Shown here: positions 35,575 through 45,540 of the stretch, one piece after another
Layout: each line of letters begins with the position of its first letter
Position numbering within the stretch: position 1 is the stretch's first letter
Source: Agapetus fuscipes
Taxonomy: Eukaryota > Arthropoda > Insecta > Trichoptera > Glossosomatidae
DNA length: 64,000 nt
Direction: 5' to 3'
NCBI GenBank assembly: GCA_951799405.1
Contig: OX637334.1
Span: 15,500,001 to 15,564,000 of the forward strand
Notes under the pieces: generated by a model
Databases searched by the model: none
What the model saw: the letters and a program-made list of their open reading frames with translations, nothing else
Told to the model about the DNA's origin: nothing
Position numbers and translations under genes: made by a program

Positions 35575-35642
35575 TGCCAACGACACGCGGTGTACCTGAG
35601 CGGTCACCCATCCAAGTACTATCCGCGCCCAATGTTGCTTAC
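35575..35642 (-). pseudogene. 5S rRNA 3'-half fragment fused to SINE-1
   Basis: Reads on the minus strand as the 3' half of 5S rRNA: aagcaacattgggcgcggat, agtacttggatgggtgaccg, then caccgcgtgtcgttggc. The 5' half is missing and the 3' end runs into the SINE-1 head with only a few bases between. A processed chimera, not a functional 5S gene. Confidence 0.8.
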
Positions 35643-36107
35643 TTACTTGTCGTGTAACTGTAACTCTGTCGCCATTCCGCTATGTGTGGTGAGCTGTGTG
35701 AGTTCTTGTGGTGCAGGAGAGTATCCTGGAGGAGCCCCCAGTGCAGAAGGACACTGTCACAGCTACAACTAAGGTACCAAACCCATTTTTCACTTTCAAT
35801 CTTCATTTTTATAAGTGCCACTTTCCATCAAAGATTTGTCACCATGATGTTCATGGATTTAGTTATTTTCAATCCAGTATCGTTAAATCCTTAGCCACGA
35901 TGCTACTCAGCGTCATTATTATTTGATGAAGCAAAAAACTAGTTTCATTATTAACGTAGTATAATTAATTTTAAAGATTAATAAATCTAATATCCGAAAA
36001 GTATAATCATTATATTATATATTATACATATTAAATATTATTATTTGTGAAATTAAAAACAGTGTTTAAAAGTTAAAAAGTGTTGTTTATTGAAAAACAA
36101 ACTAAAA

Positions 36108-36262
36108 AACATGAATTTTCAGTGTTAATACACAAGCCATAAAAAATATTATTATTACACTTTACGGGTATTAGACGGAAACAGTTACGATAGAACTAAC
36201 ATTATTTTTGACGTTTCACTGGCGATATAGCCAACGTCTTCAGGAGGAACCCTTTCTGCGCG
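36108..36262. mobile_element. PLE terminal fragment
   Basis: Plus-strand end words atgaattttcagtgttaata at 36112, also found at 38892, followed by a minus-strand hammerhead-like core. Arms are not symmetrical. Confidence 0.45.
36205..36250 (-). ncRNA. Hammerhead-like motif, stem I lost
   Basis: Core CTGAAGA, a six-pair stem II (gttggc/gccagt, with wobbles), GAAAC and a GTC triplet are present, but the outer flanks do not pair. Probably an inactive relic. Confidence 0.35.
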
Positions 36263-36667
36263 ATGGTTGAAGATGAACTGAAATATTTTTTAATATTTTT
36301 AATTTTAAGTATCAATTTTTATCAACTATTCAACTATTTTTAGTGTTATTTTGAAATTAACTAAGCTAATGGAGTCCGGTCATTTTCATTTATACGTATC
36401 TCAAACGGTTCTTTCCTGTTTCCATTTTATGATTAATTGTGTTATTATTTTTCTTATGATCACAGTTCGCTTCTGTCAGAGTTCATGTCACTACTAAGCC
36501 TCACTTGAAGTTACCGACTTTCAACAAACATGTTCACGTCCAAACTTTATAGGAATTATGTGCTTGAACAAACTTTTTCTTATCTGAGGTCATTCAAATA
36601 AACAACGTCTTAATGAATATAACATTAAAACGAAGAAGAAACGAATAGATGAATAAATTATTAGGAT

Positions 36668-36850
36668 GATTTTTTTCGTAAGCGCTGATTTTTAATCACA
36701 CCTCAAAAGCCTTCTGCGAGCTTGGTAGTCGTTATAAAAATACTCAACTTTCAAGGAAGACCCAGCTTCTATACTGCTAGAGGAATCTTTTGTGACAGGT
36801 CTTTGCTAAAAAAAAATATTCACCTCATCGAATAGCATATTCCAAAAAAG
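36668..36850 (-). mobile_element. SINE-1, headless, L2-like tail
   Basis: aagcgctgatttttaatcac, ctgcgagcttggtagtcgtt and gaagacccagcttc in complement. Confidence 0.6.
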
Positions 36851-36964
36851 AGGATTTTTCAAATTAGATTTTTCTCCATACCATATAATATTCACTACAA
36901 TATGAATCCTGGCAACCCGGCCGTCAGACGTCATGATTTTGTTGTTTATAGATTTTTTTCCGTA

Positions 36965-37578
36965 GGGGCTGTCCATATATTACGTCATTCGCATTAAGGG
37001 GGGGGAGAAGTCTGGTCTGCGGATGATGGCAAATGATGTACGAGTACCAAAAGTGACGTTCAACTCAACTTCAACTAAGCTACACATATAGTGTAACTTC
37101 TTGCCGCGTTATCACCGAAGGGGTCGCATGTGGCGAGTTGAACTTATTTATTTTTACAGGTAAGGGGGCCGGCCTTACGCCAACCACTTCAGTTGAAGTG
37201 GAGGTTTCCCAGCTCCCGAGAGTGCTGGTACTCATTTCTTGTGAAGGCTGAGTAAACCTTGCCGGTATTTTGTTTTGGGGTTTGAAATAAACACCGAAAC
37301 GGGAAATCATTTCTGACACCCTCGGTGGGATTCGAACCCGAGCTTTCGGCATGGAATGCAAGCACTCTACCACCTGAGCTATCGACCGGACCGTCGTTCT
37401 TGTAAATACCAATTTCTACAAAATATACAAAATATTATGTAAGTAATAAAACATTAAGCTCATTCATTATTACAGCAAGAGGGAGGGGGTCATTAGATAA
37501 TTACTAAAGGATGATTGTAAGGGGGGGGGGGGAGTCGAAAATGGGCCAAAAGCGATGACGTAATTTATGGACGACCCC
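36965..37578. mobile_element. DNA transposon/MITE M3 carrying a SINE-2
   Basis: Left ggggctgtccatatattacg and right gacgtaatttatggacgacc-cc are terminal inverted repeats, each followed inward by a G-run (ggggggggg and a 13-G run). gta flanks both sides. This end motif is widespread in insect non-autonomous DNA elements. A minus-strand SINE-2 (37075-37392) sits inside. Confidence 0.7.
37075..37392 (-). mobile_element. SINE-2, full length
   Basis: Very close to the copy at 32552 in complement, from aagctacacatatagtgtaa to gagctatcgaccggac. Inserted in M3. Confidence 0.85.
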
Positions 37579-38336
37579 GTACATTATAAATACGTGCAGA
37601 GTACTTAAATCTACTTATTTTAAAATTCCTGCTTATTAATTTTAATAAATTGAAAATTTCTGGAATAACTGGAATTTACGGTGAGTCCTATTTCTATTTC
37701 GTTTGTTTATTCTGCCATTGTTATGTCTTCTTCCTGATACACAAAACGAGATACTTTATCTCATTTCTCTGTATTTCTCCTGTTTTCTGTATTTTTGTAA
37801 ACATTTTTTGAATAGAATAACTGATAAAAGGAGCCCATGTAAATTCTGAAACCTCTGAAAAGGCTACAATGTATAACATTTAAACAAATGAAATACATAC
37901 AGTACATTTTTGCGTAGGAAGATTTTTTTCTAGTTTAATTTAAGTTACAAAGATATTACTTTACTTTTAGCGTAACGAAGATAGTCAATTTTTATTTAGA
38001 TTTAAACTGGTTTAGAAGAGAAATGCAAATTCATCAATTAATGAGATAATTACTTTGTAACCTTTTTTAAATTATTAAATTTTTTAATTAAATTATACAT
38101 GGCTATGTGGAAGGTACAATTTAATCATGTAAGACCGGTTTCGTAAACAATGTATAAGTAAAATTTACATAGGTACTCTATGCAGGCAAAAAAATGTATT
38201 TTTGGAGGTCAGCCTCATACTGTCTAAATGTGATATTTTTATTGTCGCCTAGTTTTCGTTCACTTTTTTTTCATTGATTTCGTGTTTTATTATTAAATAG
38301 TTACCTAATCATGTAATCATGTAAGTATTTTTTTTT

Positions 38337-38392
38337 TGTTCCTTGACTAATAGGTTGGTAGAGTATGATACTGACCACCCATATTTTTTATA
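38337..38392 (+). mobile_element. R element head fragment
   Basis: tgttccttgactaataggtt then a diverged gaccacccata. Confidence 0.5.
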
Positions 38393-38723
38393 ATAATTCC
38401 TTAGCAGATAATACAATCATATCCTGCCACATGTCCAAGGGTGTGAGATGTCATGATAATATAAATAAGAAAAGATTTGAAGCCGCGAAATGAAATTAAG
38501 AGACGCTTAGCTGGAATTACTGCAATTTACACGCAAATATGGAAGAGCGGGGGCTCTCAACCTGCCCCGACCAGAGACCACTTGGATGGTGCTGTTACTA
38601 TCAGGGGCCTCTAGATTAAGAAAAGTTTTCGTCGTTCTTCCTTATTCTTTCACAGTCCACTCCTGCATGTAGGCTTCCTCCGACACTCTCCATGTTTGTC
38701 TAGAAATAATAAAAATATTAATG

Positions 38724-38931
38724 ATTTTTTATATTTTCAAGAATCAAATTCCAATGAAAACACTGTTTCTTTTCATCAATTATTAATTTAATTCAAATAA
38801 CATAAAACGTTCGTAATATTTTTTTAATTAAATTAATAATTGGTGAAAAGAAACAGTGTTTACATTGAAATTTGATTCTTAAAAATAAATATGAATTTTC
38901 ACAGTGTTAATACACAAACAATACAAAATAT
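38724..38931 (+). mobile_element. Fold-back PLE fragment with 12-bp TSD
   Basis: Arms aaaacactgtttcttttcat / ggtgaaaagaaacagtgttt fold on each other, then the end words atgaattttcacagtgttaa. Flanked by aaaatattaatg at 38712-38723 and 38932-38943. Confidence 0.7.
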
Positions 38932-39066
38932 AAAATATTAATGCTTATTAATATTATTATTAATAATATAATAATATTAATAATAATAATAACATATTTT
39001 TATTTGTTGACATATTTGTCTTTTGCTTGTCCTCTTTTTTATGTAAGAACTATTATTAATATTTTC

Positions 39067-39445
39067 AAGACCATCCCGTCGACCATTTTCCAAGCTTTCA
39101 GGAACATCAGTGGTTCGCAAACCACTTCATGGCTCTCAGGGATCATGATGATTTGTGGGCCACTTACAGAGCTTTAAAGGACCATTAGTGGTCCATGGGC
39201 CACTTCCAAGGCTTGGACAACTAATGGTTCAACGACCAATTTCAAGGCTCGCGAGGACCATTTGTGGTTCACGGACCACTTCCAAGGTTCTCAAGGACCA
39301 TTTGTGGTTCACGGACCACTTCCAAGGTTCTCAAGGACCATTTGTGGTTCACGGACCACTTCCAAAGCTTTCGAAGACCGTTAGTTAGTTTACGTGGACC
39401 ACTCCCAAGGCTTTCGAGGGCCATAAGTGTTCCGCAGGCCACCGT
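39067..39445. repeat. 40-bp tandem repeat array
   Basis: About nine diverged units; the central ones (39260-39362) are nearly identical with period 40 (aaggaccatttgtggttcac then ggaccacttccaaggttctc). Because 40 is not a multiple of three, successive units are read in different frames; even so, a 77-codon frame stays open. Followed by gtttaagaagcactgctg, a phrase typical of some hAT-like element ends. More likely part of a transposon than a protein. Confidence 0.75.
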
Positions 39446-39534
39446 TTAAGAAGCACTGCTGTATAATGTAAACAAATATACATGTGCATGTAAGAAAATT
39501 CACTTAAAAACACTCTTGACCAAATATGATTAAT

Positions 39535-39845
39535 TGTCCGGTAGATAGCTTATTTGCTTACTTACAAAGCAACAGGGTTCGATCCCCACCAAGAGTGTAC
39601 ATTATTGATTATTCATTTTTTCGGTGTTCATTTTAAACTTAAAATTAAAATACTGGCAAGTCTCCTTAGCCTTCACTAGAAATGAAAACTAGCACCCTCG
39701 GGAGCTGAGTAACTCCAACTTGAACTTAAGCGGTTAGGGTAAGCTGATCCTTTTTCCTGTGAAATTAAATAGGTTTTACAAGAAGTACCTACATATGCTA
39801 TCCCAACGGGGACAACGCGATATGAAGTTGCATTAAATGTCAGTT
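39535..39845 (+). mobile_element. SINE-2, diverged
   Basis: tccggtagatagctta head with decayed A box, B box gggttcgatcccca, body agccttcactagaaatgaaa, end gaagttgcattaaatgt. Confidence 0.65.
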
Positions 39846-39920
39846 GTTCTCTTGGAAATGGTGTGTCAACACTCCAGCAGGGCTCGAGATATAAAACTCA
39901 ACCCGTGAAGAAAGACTTGC

Positions 39921-40215
39921 TTCTAATCTAATCTAATCTAAGTTGCAAAGATATGTTACATTGGAGATTCACATTACATGCATTCTCACAACCAGACACG
40001 TACAAGTTTGCGCTTGCACATGCCTCATGTGAACCTACAACATAAAAACCAAATCTCAAATGGACATACACCCTGCAACTCTTGCCGTCCTTCCCTGAGA
40101 CAGAGGTGACATTGGCAAAGTGAACCATTTTTACAACATGGGTGGTCAGCCGCATACCAACCTATAAGTCAAGGAACATACACGACAAATGACATTTTAT
40201 ACTTTTATACATTTT
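39921..40215 (-). mobile_element. R element, long form, 75-codon frame open
   Basis: Tail (taatc)n; head aacctataagtcaaggaaca then acacgacaaatgacatttta. Confidence 0.85.
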
Positions 40216-40270
40216 ATAATTTAAAATGAATCTTCACACTATCAAAGCACAAACCCTCACCCACCCCGTT
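40216..40270 (+). mobile_element. Possible PLE end words
   Basis: aaaatgaatcttcacactat then caaagcacaaaccctc, similar to the PLE terminal motif. No arms visible. Confidence 0.3.
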
Positions 40271-40674
40271 ATTCATAAAAGTTTTTAATTTTAAAACCAG
40301 TTTTAAATCAATTTTCCCATACTGTAAAGTGAGTTCAACTCTGATATTAGGTTCAACCAAATTAATGAATGAGACCGTTAAACTTTTACTTGATACAGTT
40401 TTGCATGATCAGCTGTTCCCTGCGTGTGTGTAGGCCTACTGCAAATTATGCGGAATCCTCGGTATTATGACATGAGAAGCGGCGCAATGCGATAATGAAT
40501 TACATAACTACACAGTCCGGGCATTACGTGCGGAAATGACGCGCCAACGTAATCACCATCATTACAGCGGAATGAGATGTGGGGCTTCAGGCAAATTCAT
40601 TTACACAAATGCCACGAAGTGCTAATTTTTTTTTGTAAATATGAAAATATAAATATCTTCAGATGATTATTTTT

Positions 40675-40795
40675 TTTAGGAATGGGCCGAATGTGGTTTG
40701 AACCTAATCTTCGGCCGAACATTCGGTCCAAATGAAAAATTCAGCCGAAATTCGGCCGAACTTCGGTTCAATTTCGATGAGCTTTTTTGAGAGCT
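40675..40795. repeat. Cluster of TTCGGCCGAA-like words
   Basis: cttcggccgaacattcggtc, attcagccgaaattcggccg and aacttcggttcaatttcg repeat a self-complementary word four or more times in ~110 bp. Probably a transposon subterminal region. Confidence 0.45.
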
Positions 40796-40983
40796 TTACG
40801 CATTTTTTTATTTAGAAAATATTATTTACAATTTAGATTAAAATTAACATTTATAAAATTTAAACAATTGTAAAAATAGTCTTAATATTTTTCTTAGGTA
40901 AATATCGTTATTTAATGCAATTCAATGTATAATTTGGTTTTCTACTGATTATTACAAAAAATATATTATAAGTTTAGTAGTAA

Positions 40984-41354
40984 ACACCTCTAACTCTAAC
41001 TCCTCCTTCAGCAGCACATTCCTATGTTCATCAAAGCTGAGATTAAATATGTCTGCATAAGTAGATAAGGTGATATTATAGAATTTACATGCTCTATAGA
41101 AAAAGTCATTCATCCTATAATTAGTCTTAGGAATAGGTAAATGAAAAGTTGTATGAAGTCTCGTTTTGTTTGGTAGGTACTATAAAATTTAGATTTGACA
41201 CTAAGTTAGGGCAATCAATTGCATTGTTTACCAATTTGTACAAAAACAATTGATCAGCAATAACTCTCCTAAATTCAAGTGAATGTATTGAGATCTGGAT
41301 GTTATCAAATCTAAATTTAATATATAATGTCGGTGTTATGGCCGCGGGGATCAA
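40984..41354 (-). pseudogene. Jockey-like LINE reverse transcriptase C-terminus
   Basis: The minus strand reads LEFRRVIADQLFLYKLVNNAIDC, PNLVSNLNFIVPTK and, after one frameshift, KTNYRMNDFFYRACKFYN with ADIFNLSFDEHRN. This is the conserved end of jockey/CR1-group RTs (LExRRxxADLxFLYKLxNG, then RTNYxxxxxxxR). Non-functional. Confidence 0.6.
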
Positions 41355-41545
41355 GATAGGTTATTTGGAACCGGATAACGCTGGTTCGAATCCCGCGACG
41401 ATAACTTCGACCCTGGTTCAGCAGATGCCGTTGCATGCAAACAAGCTTCTGCTTTCGCATGAAGACAACTGGCCAGGCAAAATAGGTTGGTGGATTGCAT
41501 TCCTTTCCACAAATCTATTTAAAAAAAATATAAATAAATATATAC
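41330..41545 (+). mobile_element. SINE-3, full length
   Basis: ggtgttatggccgcggggat, then tggttcgaatcccgcgac and ataacttcgaccctggttca, ending with ccacaaatctatttaaa. The head looks like a tRNA with a long variable arm (Leu/Ser class). Confidence 0.7.
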
Positions 41546-41565
41546 AAGGATAATTTATTTATAAG

Positions 41566-42490
41566 GTAGGGTCAATGTGGTAACAGTGGATCATGTGGGT
41601 ACAGTGGATCAGGGCAGTTTCTTCCAGATGAGTAGTTATACAGGGCTATTGCTTTTACCCTGGCATGGTGCTCATGTCTGAACATGTCTGGAATAATCAA
41701 AGTCCTACTTCAATGCAGCTTGGTTGTGCTGAGTAACAAAATGTGTTTTTGACAGTCAAAAGTAAAAATTAAGCTTCGCTTTGTTGTCTTCTTATTTTTA
41801 AAGTATTGAAGTTCGGCTAGAAGTTATTTATTTATCCTCATCAACAATAATCCTACTTCCATTATAACATTACCTCATTACTTTGTACAAAGTGAAATAC
41901 ATAAATTGCTGCCCCAAAAGAAATTTGTCGGAAGGGTACACAGTGGATCAACATCATAGGTTACATAGTGGATCATCTTACCTGTAAATCTAAATAGATT
42001 CCACTCTTCACATGAGACCCTTTGGGAAGAACACAGAAAGAAGTTACACTATATGTGTAGCATAGTTGCGTTTACCTCGGAAGACGCAGCAATGCCCGTC
42101 AATATTCTTGTTACTTCTTCAATGTGTTTTGTTCCTGGATTATCATCCACTTATTTAGTGTTATTTTGTTCCGTTTGATTAAAATTGGTGTATAACCGAA
42201 AAAAAATATTTCTGTCTTATACATATGTGTTTTTGAAATAGAAGTAATCTGGCTTTTTATTGTTTGATCCACTGTGTACACCATAGGGTACACAGTGGAT
42301 CATTTTCCATTTTTCACTAAATGCAAAATATTTCTGTATTTATTGGATAAAAAAGATGGAGCTCTTTGAACAAGTGGAAGGTACTTAATTTATCAACCGT
42401 TTGATAAAAGTTGTAAATTGATTGCATTTATACAACAATAATTCTGTGCATTTGAAAAAAAATGATCCACTGTTGCCACACTGACCCTAC
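41566..42490. mobile_element. DNA transposon with 28-bp TIRs and repeated AGTGGATCA
   Basis: The first 28 bases (gtagggtcaatgtggtaaca, then gtggatca) match the complement of the last 28 with two differences. The word agtggatca occurs seven times: 41585, 41603, 41942, 41967 and 42294 in plus orientation, 42265 and 42463 in minus. No frame over ~60 codons, so non-autonomous. A 3' piece of SINE-2 lies inside. The target duplication is unclear and I cannot assign a superfamily. Confidence 0.75.
41978..42075 (+). mobile_element. SINE-2 3' part
   Basis: cttacctgtaaatctaaata to gttacactatatgtgtagca. A 5'-truncated copy inside the DNA transposon. Confidence 0.65.
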
Positions 42491-42499
42491 ACATAATAA

Positions 42500-43010
42500 A
42501 AGAACGCCGTTTTTGTGTGTGTCACACCTCAAGGGCCCTCTCAAATCACGGATAAGATTTTTTGTAAAGATGTGTCTTTAGTGCTCCTTTAAAGACACCC
42601 ACAGTTTCGACTGTTCCACTCCATTGGGCCCGCAAACCGGAAAGCGCGGTTCCCAAAATTAGTGCGTGTCTGACGTGACGGCTGGACTAAGTCAACCACC
42701 CCACACTCCGCAGATCTGAGAGTTTGGCGTCTAAAATCTATCTCAACACGTGAGAACATGTCAGACAAGTATGAAGGAGCCATACCATTGACAGCTTTGT
42801 AAACCATCAGACAAACACGGTAGACCACCCTCTCCGGAAAACGAAGCCAATGCAGTTTTTCAACAATGGAGTAATATGGTTAAATTTAGACATCCCGAAT
42901 ATGAGTCTTGTTGCAGAGTTCAGCACAGATTGAAGCCGGCTGAACTGTTTTTTCAGCTGACTTATATACAGCGTTGAGCAATAGTCAACCCGAGACATCA
43001 CTATTAATGT
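42500..43010 (-). pseudogene. L2/CR1-like LINE 3' end with 3'UTR
   Basis: The minus strand reads SRVDYCSTLY, LQSVLNSATRLIFG, KFNHITPLLKN, then after a frameshift near 42830 VYRVCLMVYKAVNG, PSYLSDMF and GNRAFRFAGPMEWNS, followed by the 3'UTR gggcccttgaggtgtgac and acacacaaaaacggcgttc. The block order is that of the C-terminal RT region of L2/CR1-type LINEs. The 3'UTR closely resembles the second SINE-1 tail, making this family the likely mobiliser of SINE-1. Confidence 0.7.
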
Positions 43011-43044
43011 AACCAGTAGAAAAAGATTTTATCAAACTGTAAGT

Positions 43045-43122
43045 TTAGAGGGCTCTTGAGGTGTGATTCACACAAAAACAGCGCTCACCAAATAAATCTT
43101 CGTAATATTAATATTATCAGTA
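43045..43122 (+). mobile_element. SINE-1 L2-like tail only
   Basis: gagggctcttgaggtgtgat, acacaaaaacagcgctcacc, then aatattat-rich end. Lies ~40 bp beyond the truncated 5' side of the LINE fragment, in opposite orientation. Confidence 0.7.
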
Positions 43123-43167
43123 ATGTTCACTTGTTCCAACTAAAATAAATGACCATGAGTGAGTATG

Positions 43168-43268
43168 TAAAAGCCGACCTTCCCTGAAACAGGTGCGACA
43201 TTGACAAAATAAACTTATTTTTTACAGTATGGGTTGTCAGTCTCATACCAACTTAAACCTCATGGAAT
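43168..43268 (-). mobile_element. R element head fragment
   Basis: gccgaccttccctgaaacag to gtcagtctcataccaact. Confidence 0.6.
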
Positions 43269-43410
43269 AGATCTTATTAAGGATTCATCAGTTGGGTTAA
43301 ACCGTCACCGTTTAATCAGCATTATTTATTTATTTTAAATTATTTTTTATTAGTTCAATTATTATAATTATTTGAATTCATTTATTTAAATAACAAAGCA
43401 ACTGATCTGT

Positions 43411-43569
43411 ACCCCGAGTATAAAACATGGCGTAATCTCACCTCGATTGCGTAAATCGAAAAAACGTTTGAAAAGAAAATCTCTATAGTGCCGTAGTATA
43501 TATTATATTCTATACATTTTCATTTACGCAATCGAAGTGAGATTTTCGTAATGTTTTACACTCAGGGCA
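43411..43569. mobile_element. MITE family M4, best copy
   Basis: Left accccgagtataaaacatgg, then cgtaatctcacctcgattgc; the right part ttacgcaatcgaagtgagat and gttttacactcagggc is its inverted partner over ~45 bp. Non-coding. Confidence 0.6.
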
Positions 43570-44204
43570 CTGGTACCTTTAATTTAACGAACCTCAATAT
43601 TCATTAATTGTTTCAACGAAAGTGAAATCTGATACTTACAGCGATATATGAAACCTCAATAAATTGCTGTACCTACTATGTATTACACACAGCAAAACAT
43701 GTATTAACTTCATTAATAGCTCTGGCATTAAAATGTATTTAAACGTTGATTTCTAAAAAAAATATAATTTTAGCTACGTGTTATTTTGACTAATATAGTC
43801 GTATTATAAATATGCAAATCGTTACAGCTTTACTCCTATTAATTACCCCTGTCCTCACCGAGTCATAGTTCTGAGCGTTTAAACTTTCTCCTGGACAACT
43901 ATTGCAGTTTTTAAATATTATGTTTACTCCTTTCCTCATCACAACATACATAGCTCCGCCCCCTAAAGCTTTATCCTTAATACTTTTATGTTTTTTAGAT
44001 TTGTTAGTTATTTTTTATCTTGATAATAGTGTGATAGCACCGAAAACGCTCTAGAAAATAAATAAACTTGTGAAGAAAACCTTTGTTTGTATTTTTGCAT
44101 TATGAATTAAAATAATTATTTACAATAAATAAAACATGGCTAAATAACTCTAGTAAATGATTTATATCGACTTAGAAACTATCTTTTTTTTCCACGTAAG
44201 TGAA

Positions 44205-44345
44205 TCTTGGGTTAACTTGCTCCCAAGGAGGTAGGCTCTCATTTATTGTGAAGGCTGAGTTTTCCTCGCTGGTTAAACCGAAATAGAAAATTATGTCATA
44301 CACTCTTGGCGGGGATCAAATCCTAGCCCTCTGGCACTGAACGAA
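44205..44345 (-). mobile_element. SINE-2 5' half, diverged
   Basis: ctcatttattgtgaaggctg and actcttggcggggatcaaat in complement. Confidence 0.5.
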
Positions 44346-44409
44346 AGTGAATTATGGTCGTTTGACATAAATATTCACAGGTATAATAACTACACAGCAA
44401 TCAAACTTT

Positions 44410-44770
44410 TCATAAGATAAATTGTTATGGGAAAACTTACATCATCGTTTGTGACGTAGTTAACGTCTTCAGGAGACACCCTCTCTGTCCGAAGACTGCA
44501 GATGAACTGTTTTTTTTTATTACAAAAATGTCACAAAAAAGATAATAATTTTAATTTTATAATCATCACTTTTCTTAAGTTGTGAGTCCCTGCCGCTGGG
44601 TGGAACTATGTCACTCATACATACAGCGCTGATTACGTCATTGTCTTTGAATTTAACATTAGTTACCGTTGAAGGATGCGGCGTCTCCTGAAAACGTTAG
44701 CCCCATCGCCAACGAAACGTCGAGAATGGCGTAAGTTCCCCCATAACGGTTCGTCTAATGTCCAAAAGGT
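44410..44770. mobile_element. PLE inverted terminal pair
   Basis: Left minus-strand piece (cgtcttcaggagacaccctc) and right plus-strand piece (gcggcgtctcctgaaaacgt, then aacgaaacgtcg) face each other around ~150 bp of unrelated middle. Left ttgttatgggaaaacttac mirrors right gtaagttcccccataacgg. Confidence 0.55.
44684..44725 (+). ncRNA. Hammerhead-like motif, G8 mutated
   Basis: Stem I tctc/gaga, core CTGAAAA (expected CTGANGA), stem II region agcc/gcca, GAAAC, GTC triplet. Loss of G8 predicts inactivity. Confidence 0.4.
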
Positions 44771-44779
44771 TAAATTATT

Positions 44780-45540
44780 ATAATCGTGGGTGGGAAAGAC
44801 CGAAGAAGAAATGGATACACCAAATAGGTGAGATTGCGAAAGAACAGAACCTGCAGACTGAGAATAGGAGAAGAGTATTTTTGAGGAAAGGCACTTTACC
44901 CACCTCCACCCACCAAGTTCATACAACTCATGCGGAGTCGCTTCACTTGGTGATACTTCACTTGCAATGTTTTTTTGGCGGCGGAAGGCCTTCCCGTTGA
45001 AGTTAATCAGCTAAAGTTACTCTACTCAAGAAAGGAAAAAGAGGATCCTCAAATCAGGGGCTAACGCATGACTCTAAGAAGTCCCACCCTCCCCAGAACG
45101 TCGAGGTTACTGAAGCTAATGTGCCTGACGGGAGCCCTTCATTGACGTGTATCGAACGAGTTGCCATCCGCGCTGAGCGCAGTAAGTTATGGGTGTACAT
45201 ACGTCAATATGTATGGGTGTCGCGAGGACTGACTGAGGGCTAATGGTCACCTCTGCCCAGTCTTGAGCCCGCGGCTGCGAACTCGTGCCAGGACTGGCAG
45301 AAGCGGCGGAATGCAAGGTAGTTGGCTCTACTGGCAACGAAGTCCGCGTAGCCGACTTAGGAAAAGTTGGAAGGAAAGTTGATAAAAAGTTGAGAAAGTT
45401 GAAAAAAAGTTGGAAGGAAAGTTGATGAGATGAAAAATATATTTAAGGACAGAAAAAAGTGGAGACGCATCTGCGGGGGTACCGGCCACCCCTAGTGGAA
45501 CGGCCGCTGGATACAGTACAGTAAAAATTAAACGCAAGTG
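44780..45540 (+). pseudogene. RTE-like LINE C-terminus with internal insertion
   Basis: GWERPKKKWIHQIGEIAKEQNLQTENRRRVF at 44794-44880 and DEMKNIFKDRKKWRRICGG near 45420-45480 correspond to adjacent blocks of the 17169 copy. The ~530 bp between (G+C-rich, unassigned) is an insertion or a divergent segment. The end ccacccctagtggaacggcc is shared with 50360-50590. Confidence 0.55.

Larger units (their letters stand above)
35084..35930 (+). repeat. Unknown repeat B, copy 3, interrupted
   Basis: Left part 35084-35232 (gcatgcaatattgttgcaaa to cgtacactatttgctata) and right part 35643-35930 (acttgtcgtgtaactgtaac onward) are contiguous in the other two copies. The 410-bp gap is a SINE-1 with 5S sequence attached. 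Confidence 0.7.

Noticed and set aside
35575..35642. Functional 5S rRNA gene
   Set aside because: Only the 3' half is present and it runs directly into a SINE; no internal promoter A box or 5' half.
39067..39445. CRISPR array
   Set aside because: The repeats are contiguous without unique spacers; a eukaryotic tandem array.
44886..45410. G+C-rich segment as a host exon
   Set aside because: It sits between two adjacent blocks of the same decayed LINE, so LINE or inserted repeat sequence is the simpler reading.
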